A DNA stretch of 64,000 bases from the NCBI RefSeq assembly GCF_001667145.1, contig NZ_LZIF01000034.1, forward strand, positions 1 through 64,000. Reading direction: 5' to 3'. This document shows, one piece after another, positions 60,036-64,000 of the stretch. The stretch is from Mycobacterium sp. 852002-51971_SCH5477799-a (GTDB lineage Bacteria > Actinomycetota > Actinomycetes > Mycobacteriales > Mycobacteriaceae). Positions within the stretch are counted from its first letter, which is position 1, and each line of letters begins with the position of its first letter. Made by a program: the position numbers and the translations under genes. The notes under the pieces were generated by a model, which worked only from the letters and a program-made list of their open reading frames with translations, was not told the DNA's origin and did not search any database.

Positions 60036-60224
60036 ATGACGCAGCCTCAACTCGCGCAGTTCGGTTTTGCCGTGCAGCCGGTCCAGGTGGACCTGCGCGA
60101 CCCCGACGGGGTGGAGCACTTGTACGAGAGCGCAATTGAAGGCGACCGGGTGCTCGCTGCGGCGGCGCTCAACGCGGGCATCGGCCGCGGCGAGATGTTC
60201 CGATACGGTCAAAGCCGTTGGTAA
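60036..60224 (+). pseudogene. Short-chain dehydrogenase/reductase remnant
   Basis: About 50 codons read as the middle of an SDR: FGFAVQPVQVDLRDPDGVEH, then LAAAALNAGIGRGEMF. The DLRDPDGV segment and the NAG motif belong to the Rossmann fold beta4 region. The N-terminal TGxxxGxG loop and the YxxxK catalytic pair are both missing; the frame ends YGQSRW and stops. It is a truncated gene on both sides, next to the convergent decarboxylase. Confidence 0.55.
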
Positions 60225-60266
60225 TAGCGGGATGTCGAAGCCGCGGGCCAACTGAACCGACCCGTG

Positions 60267-61730
60267 TCAGGCCAGCACCCGAATAGTTTTCAACGACGGA
60301 TCCGCCGCGTCGGGAAGATTCATGCCGGCGTCGACACCCGAGCGCAGGTAATCCAGCACCGCATCATTGAGGCGCTCGCCGGGGACCACGGCGGGAATGC
60401 CCGGTGGGTAGGGCGTGATCTGCTCGGCGGCGATGCGGCCGTTGGCGCTCTCGGAGGGTATCTCCTCGACCCGCCCGAAAAACGCATCCCGCGGCAACTC
60501 GACGGTCTCCAGCTGGAGGTCCGCCGGTGAAGGCAGCGCGATACGCGGCGGGGGCTCGAAGTCGTCGGCCGCGGTTCGCCATGCCCGCAGGGCATCGGTG
60601 AGACGTCCCAGCGTCTCCTTGTCATCGGCCATGGACAAGGTGGCCAGAATGCGACGGTGATCGGTCATGCCGACATCGATGTGGGCATTCGCGCGCAGCC
60701 AGTCGCCGGCCTGGTAACCCGATGTGCCCGTGGCGAATACGTCGATCAGCACCTGCATCCGGTCCAGGTCGTGGGAGGCCTGCGCGCCGAGCAGTTCGTC
60801 GTCAAGCACCTCCACGTCGGGAATGAGTTCGATCTCGTCGCGGACCTGCCGCGCCAAATCAAGTGCGGTACCAAGCAATTCGTGACCGTGCTCCACCATC
60901 TGCCGGCGCCACCCGTCCATGGCGGCGTAGAGCAGGACATTGGGGCTGGTGGTCATCAGCAGATCCGCGCAGCCGGAAAGGCGGTCCTGGTCGATCAGGT
61001 CGCCCTGCATGTGGAACACCGAGCCCTGTTCGAATCCCGCGCCCATCTTGTGCACGCTGACCACGCAGACGTCCGCGGCCGCATTCATCGCCCAGGTCGG
61101 CAGGTCCTCGTGAAACGGCAAGTGCGCTCCCCACGCCTCGTCGATGATCAACGGCTTTCCGCGCCGATGGCACACCTCGGCGATCCCGGCGATGTCGGCG
61201 CAGGTGCCGTACGGGCTGGGGCTGACGACAAGCGCGCCGGCGGCGTCCGGGTGCTTATCCCAAGCTTCTTCGACCTGCTGCGGTGAGGGCGGATGCGAAA
61301 AGTGGTGCTGGGCATCCCATTGGGGAGTGATCCAGCGCGGCTGCACACCGGAGAAGATCAGCCCCGCCACAATCGATTTATGGCTATCGCGGCTCACCAG
61401 GAGGCTGCCGTCACCGCCGGCGACTGCCATCATCGCCGCCCTGACCGAAAGTGAGCTGCCGCAAGTGGAGAACCAGGCCATCTTGGCGCCCACCGCTTCG
61501 GCCATCAGGTCTTGGGCGTGCTTCAAATATTCGTTGCTGGTTCTGCGGTCATCCAGCCCGCCGCTGGCCAGCACATCATCCAGGAACGGCTCGCGGCCCA
61601 ATACGGCCAAGACCCGATCGTCGGCGCCGCGGCCCTGCCGATGGCCCGGTGGCGTGAATCCGTAGCGATTCTTGGCCCGATAATCGGCCAGCGCATCGAG
61701 CAGGGGAGCGGTCGATTGGTCCATCGCCAT
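60267..61730 (-). CDS. PLP-dependent Orn/Lys/Arg decarboxylase family protein
   Basis: The 487-residue protein has the fold-type I layout of the prokaryotic ornithine/lysine/arginine decarboxylases: FTPPGHRQGRGADDRV at the start, FSTCGSSLSVRAAMMAVAGG, LLVSRDSHKSIVAGLIFSG, DEAWGAHLPFHEDLPTWAM, and Lys228 in VVSVHKMGAGFEQG as the PLP lysine. The C-terminal domain has ITPYPPGIPAVVPGE. It lies between era and amiA2, where I recall no such gene in M. tuberculosis. The substrate could be lysine, arginine or ornithine. Confidence 0.87.
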   Translation of the reverse strand: MAMDQSTAPLLDALADYRAKNRYGFTPPGHRQGRGADDRVLAVLGREPFLDDVLASGGLDDRRTSNEYLKHAQDLMAEAVGAKMAWFSTCGSSLSVRAAMMAVAGGDGSLLVSRDSHKSIVAGLIFSGVQPRWITPQWDAQHHFSHPPSPQQVEEAWDKHPDAAGALVVSPSPYGTCADIAGIAEVCHRRGKPLIIDEAWGAHLPFHEDLPTWAMNAAADVCVVSVHKMGAGFEQGSVFHMQGDLIDQDRLSGCADLLMTTSPNVLLYAAMDGWRRQMVEHGHELLGTALDLARQVRDEIELIPDVEVLDDELLGAQASHDLDRMQVLIDVFATGTSGYQAGDWLRANAHIDVGMTDHRRILATLSMADDKETLGRLTDALRAWRTAADDFEPPPRIALPSPADLQLETVELPRDAFFGRVEEIPSESANGRIAAEQITPYPPGIPAVVPGERLNDAVLDYLRSGVDAGMNLPDAADPSLKTIRVLA

Positions 61731-61752
61731 CGAATACCCGAGTTAACAGCGG

Positions 61753-63237
61753 CTAATGCCCCGATGCGCCGGGAGCGTCGGTGGTCTGGTCCCACCACGA
61801 CTGGGGCTGTGCGCTAGCCCATCCGCAGACGGCTTCGAGCTCGGCGGCCAGCGAAATCAGCATGCCCTCACTGTTCGCCGGACCCATCAGTTGGACTCCG
61901 ATCGGCAAACCGTCGGAGGTGAAGCCGGCCGGCACGTTGATCGACGGCCAGCCCAGGACATTCCACGGGAACGTCAGCGGGCACGCCGCGATCATGGCGC
62001 GGTCGGTGCCGAAGCCGCTCAACCGGTCGAAGGCGCGCGCCAGCGGCGGTGGCTGGGCCGTGGTCGGCGCCAAGACGACGTCGACGATGTCGAAGATCGA
62101 GCCCACCCGTCGCTGGTCTTCCGCTTCGTGACGCCTGGCGCTGCGCAAAATCGCCTGTCCCAGGACGGCGCCCAAGCGCAGGTTGGACTGGGTGCGGGGG
62201 TCAAGCACGACGCCGTCGCCCAGCCGCTCCTCCCAATCCCGCAGACCCGAGGTGGACCGGGCGAGGAAGTCCCACGACAGCCGCATGCCGTAATCCGGGT
62301 TGCCGGACACCACGGTGTGGCCGAGCAGTTCGAGTTGCTTGCCGACGGCTCGCGTCGCGGACAGGATCTCCGGGTGCAGCTTCGGCCGGAAGCCCGTGTA
62401 CGGGAACCGGGTGGACAGCGCGATGTTCAGCGGGCCGGGCGCTTTCCCCACGTAATCGGATGCGGTAATCGGGGGCGGCTTGTGCCGGTCGCCCTCGACG
62501 TTGCCCGATGCGGCGTCGAGCACCAACGCCGCATCAGCCACGGTCCTGGCCAGCACGCCGTTGACCGTGATGCCGTTGAACGCCTCCGGCAACGGCCAGG
62601 TCGAGATGCGTCCACGCTGCGGCTTGATGCCCACCAGATGTGTCCACGCCGCCGGGATGCGGATGCTGCCGGCGCCGTCGGAGCCGATCGCGGCGGTGAC
62701 CAGGCCCGCCGCCACGGCCGCGGCGCTGCCGCCCGACGATCCGCCGGGGGTGTGCCGGCGCGACCACGGGTTGCGGGTATGTCCGAAACCGGGCCCGCTG
62801 GTAAACGGCCATTGGCCGAGTTCGCAGGTGTTCGTCTTGCCGACGATGACGGCGCCGGCCGCCTTGAGACGGCGCACCACCTCGGCATCGTGCGTGGCCG
62901 GCGCGACCAATCCCTCGGTCCCGAAGGCGGTGGGCACTCCGGCCACGTCAACGTCGTCTTTCACTGCGATCGGGATCCCCAGCAGGGGGGCGGTGTCCCC
63001 GGCCGCGCGTCGCCGGTCGGCCGCCGCCGCGTCGGCCAGCGCCGACTCGGTGAGCACCACCCGGAAGGCGTTGAGCGTGGGCTGGCTGGCGTGGATGGCG
63101 TGCAGGGAGCGACCTACCAGAGTGGTGGATGTCACCGAGCGGCTGGCCAGCTGATAGAGCAGGTCAGTGAGTGTGGGCAGGCGCCGGTGGCCCGATCCGG
63201 AAATGGACCCGGAACCCAAGCCAGAAGCGCCGATCAC
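61753..63237 (-). CDS. amiA2: Amidase (AmiA2-like)
   Basis: A 494-residue amidase-signature enzyme. The catalytic Lys is in LLGIPIAVKDDVDVAGVPTA, and the Gly/Ser-rich signature follows in HTPGGSSGGSAAAVAAGLVT with the second Ser in IGSDGAGSIRIPAAW. GTG 63237 (start of VIGASGLGSGS) matches the M. tuberculosis AmiA2 N-terminus; the frame is open to 63369 but would overlap recO. It diverges from recO as in M. tuberculosis. Substrate amide unknown. Confidence 0.9.
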   Translation of the reverse strand: MIGASGLGSGSISGSGHRRLPTLTDLLYQLASRSVTSTTLVGRSLHAIHASQPTLNAFRVVLTESALADAAAADRRRAAGDTAPLLGIPIAVKDDVDVAGVPTAFGTEGLVAPATHDAEVVRRLKAAGAVIVGKTNTCELGQWPFTSGPGFGHTRNPWSRRHTPGGSSGGSAAAVAAGLVTAAIGSDGAGSIRIPAAWTHLVGIKPQRGRISTWPLPEAFNGITVNGVLARTVADAALVLDAASGNVEGDRHKPPPITASDYVGKAPGPLNIALSTRFPYTGFRPKLHPEILSATRAVGKQLELLGHTVVSGNPDYGMRLSWDFLARSTSGLRDWEERLGDGVVLDPRTQSNLRLGAVLGQAILRSARRHEAEDQRRVGSIFDIVDVVLAPTTAQPPPLARAFDRLSGFGTDRAMIAACPLTFPWNVLGWPSINVPAGFTSDGLPIGVQLMGPANSEGMLISLAAELEAVCGWASAQPQSWWDQTTDAPGASGH

Positions 63238-63298
63238 GGGGTACGAGACTAACGGCGCGGATACCCGTAATGTCGCGGCGGGGTGCAAAACTATTGTG

Positions 63299-64000
63299 AT
63301 GCGGCTATACCGAGACCGAGCTGTTGTGTTGCGCCAGCACAAGCTCGGCGAAGCCGACCGGATCGTCACCTTGCTTACTCGTGATCACGGGCTGGTCCGC
63401 GCGGTCGCCAAGGGCGTGCGCCGCACCCGCAGCAAATTCGGTGCCCGGCTGGAGCCGTTCGCGCACATCGACGTGCAACTGCATTCCGGCCGCAATCTCG
63501 ACATCGTCACCCAGGTCGTCGCGATCGACGCGTTCGCCACCGACATCGTCAACGACTACGGCCGTTACACCTGTGGGTGCGCCATGCTGGAAACCGCCGA
63601 GCGGCTCGCCGGCGAGGAGCGGGCGCCCGCCCCCGCCCTGCACGGGCTCACGGTGAGCGCGTTGCGGGCGGTTGCCGACGGCCGCCGGTCCCGGGGCCTC
63701 CTCCTGGACGCCTACCTGCTGCGCGCGATGGGCATCGCCGGATGGGCGCCGGCGCTGGGCGAGTGCGCCCGGTGCGCCACGCCCGGCCCACACCGGGCGT
63801 TCCACGTCGGCGCCGGCGGCAGCGTCTGCGCACACTGCCGCCCGGCCGGTTCGACGACGCCGCCCCCGGGGGTGCTGGACCTGATGTCCGCGCTTCACGA
63901 CGGCGATTGGGACTTCGCCGAAGAAACGCCGCAATCGCACCGCAACTACGTCAGCGGCCTGGTGGCCGCGCACCTGCAGTGGCATTTGGAGCGGCAGCTC
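63299..64000 (+). CDS. recO: DNA repair protein RecO (3' end beyond window)
   Basis: From ATG 63299 the first 234 codons are present and the frame runs off the right edge. N-terminal OB-fold (MRLYRDRAVVLRQHKLGEAD, RAVAKGVRRTRSKFGARLEP) and the zinc-binding Cys pairs CARCATPGP and CAHC are those of RecO, which loads RecA with RecF/RecR in gap repair. About 30 residues are expected to be missing. Confidence 0.93.
   Translation, partial: MRLYRDRAVVLRQHKLGEADRIVTLLTRDHGLVRAVAKGVRRTRSKFGARLEPFAHIDVQLHSGRNLDIVTQVVAIDAFATDIVNDYGRYTCGCAMLETAERLAGEERAPAPALHGLTVSALRAVADGRRSRGLLLDAYLLRAMGIAGWAPALGECARCATPGPHRAFHVGAGGSVCAHCRPAGSTTPPPGVLDLMSALHDGDWDFAEETPQSHRNYVSGLVAAHLQWHLERQL

Noticed and set aside
61756..63252. 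Long plus-strand frame (498 codons) opposite amiA2
   Set aside because: The amidase on the other strand has all catalytic motifs; this frame is a codon-bias shadow.

Overview
This window reads as a chromosomal segment of a non-tuberculous Mycobacterium. It is GC-rich and carries an mce operon, a mycobactin (mbt) siderophore cluster with IdeR boxes, a mycolic-acid-type cyclopropane synthase/methyltransferase, and the conserved block hrcA-dnaJ2-rsmE-phoH-ybeY-corC-era-decarboxylase-amiA2-recO. The right half follows, in inverted orientation, the order I recall for the M. tuberculosis region from mbtA to recO. The left half is accessory in character.

Layout. Positions 1-8,960 hold the C-terminus of a WXG100-like protein, a TetR regulator, and a SigF/SigB-family sigma factor. 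Six near-palindromic TAGAC-N6-GTCTA sites at about 26 bp spacing lie upstream of the sigma gene. Next come a SigF-type promoter, a broken small gene, a YetF-like (DUF421) membrane protein, a NarK-type nitrate/nitrite carrier, a ClC chloride transporter with CBS and TrkA-C domains, a broken P-loop kinase gene and a UmaA-like methyltransferase. Positions 9,251-15,071 hold a small metabolic cassette (short cyclase, ABM monooxygenase, frameshifted SnoaL-like gene), a MarR regulator, an AveC-like membrane protein and a GMC oxidoreductase. Positions 15,159-22,778 are a complete mceA-F run without yrbEA/yrbEB. Short insertion-sequence-end remnants with a conserved three-repeat architecture are scattered at 7.65, 11.5 and 22.9-23.2 kb.

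Positions 23,700-25,012 hold a type I DAHP synthase preceded by what looks like a textbook ribosome-mediated attenuator: a leader peptide with Tyr-Trp-Arg-Phe and then an intrinsic terminator. It abuts the mycobactin cluster (25,041-47,803): mbtA diverging from mbtB-mbtT-mbtC-mbtD-mbtE-mbtF-mbtG, with two IdeR-box-like sites in the divergent intergenic region. MbtE is a two-module NRPS whose second adenylation domain lacks the usual substrate Asp. MbtF ends in a degenerate epimerase-like domain. mbtH survives only as its first eight or so codons. The enzymes would activate salicylate (MbtA), load it on MbtB, add Ser/Thr-derived oxazoline, lysine and hydroxybutyrate units (MbtB-F), and hydroxylate lysine (MbtG) to make an iron chelator under iron control.

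Positions 47,973-64,000 hold two tandem Mtb12/CFP2-like secreted proteins, an ECF41-type sigma factor with its carboxymuconolactone-decarboxylase-like partner, and the housekeeping block. Between ybeY and the corC-like gene sits a 1.3 kb gene for an anchored, proline-rich surface protein. It is flanked by two copies of the ybeY-corC junction, and the second copy leaves a 9-codon mini-ORF overlapping the corC start. The window ends inside recO. No tRNA, rRNA, CRISPR array or intact transposase was seen.
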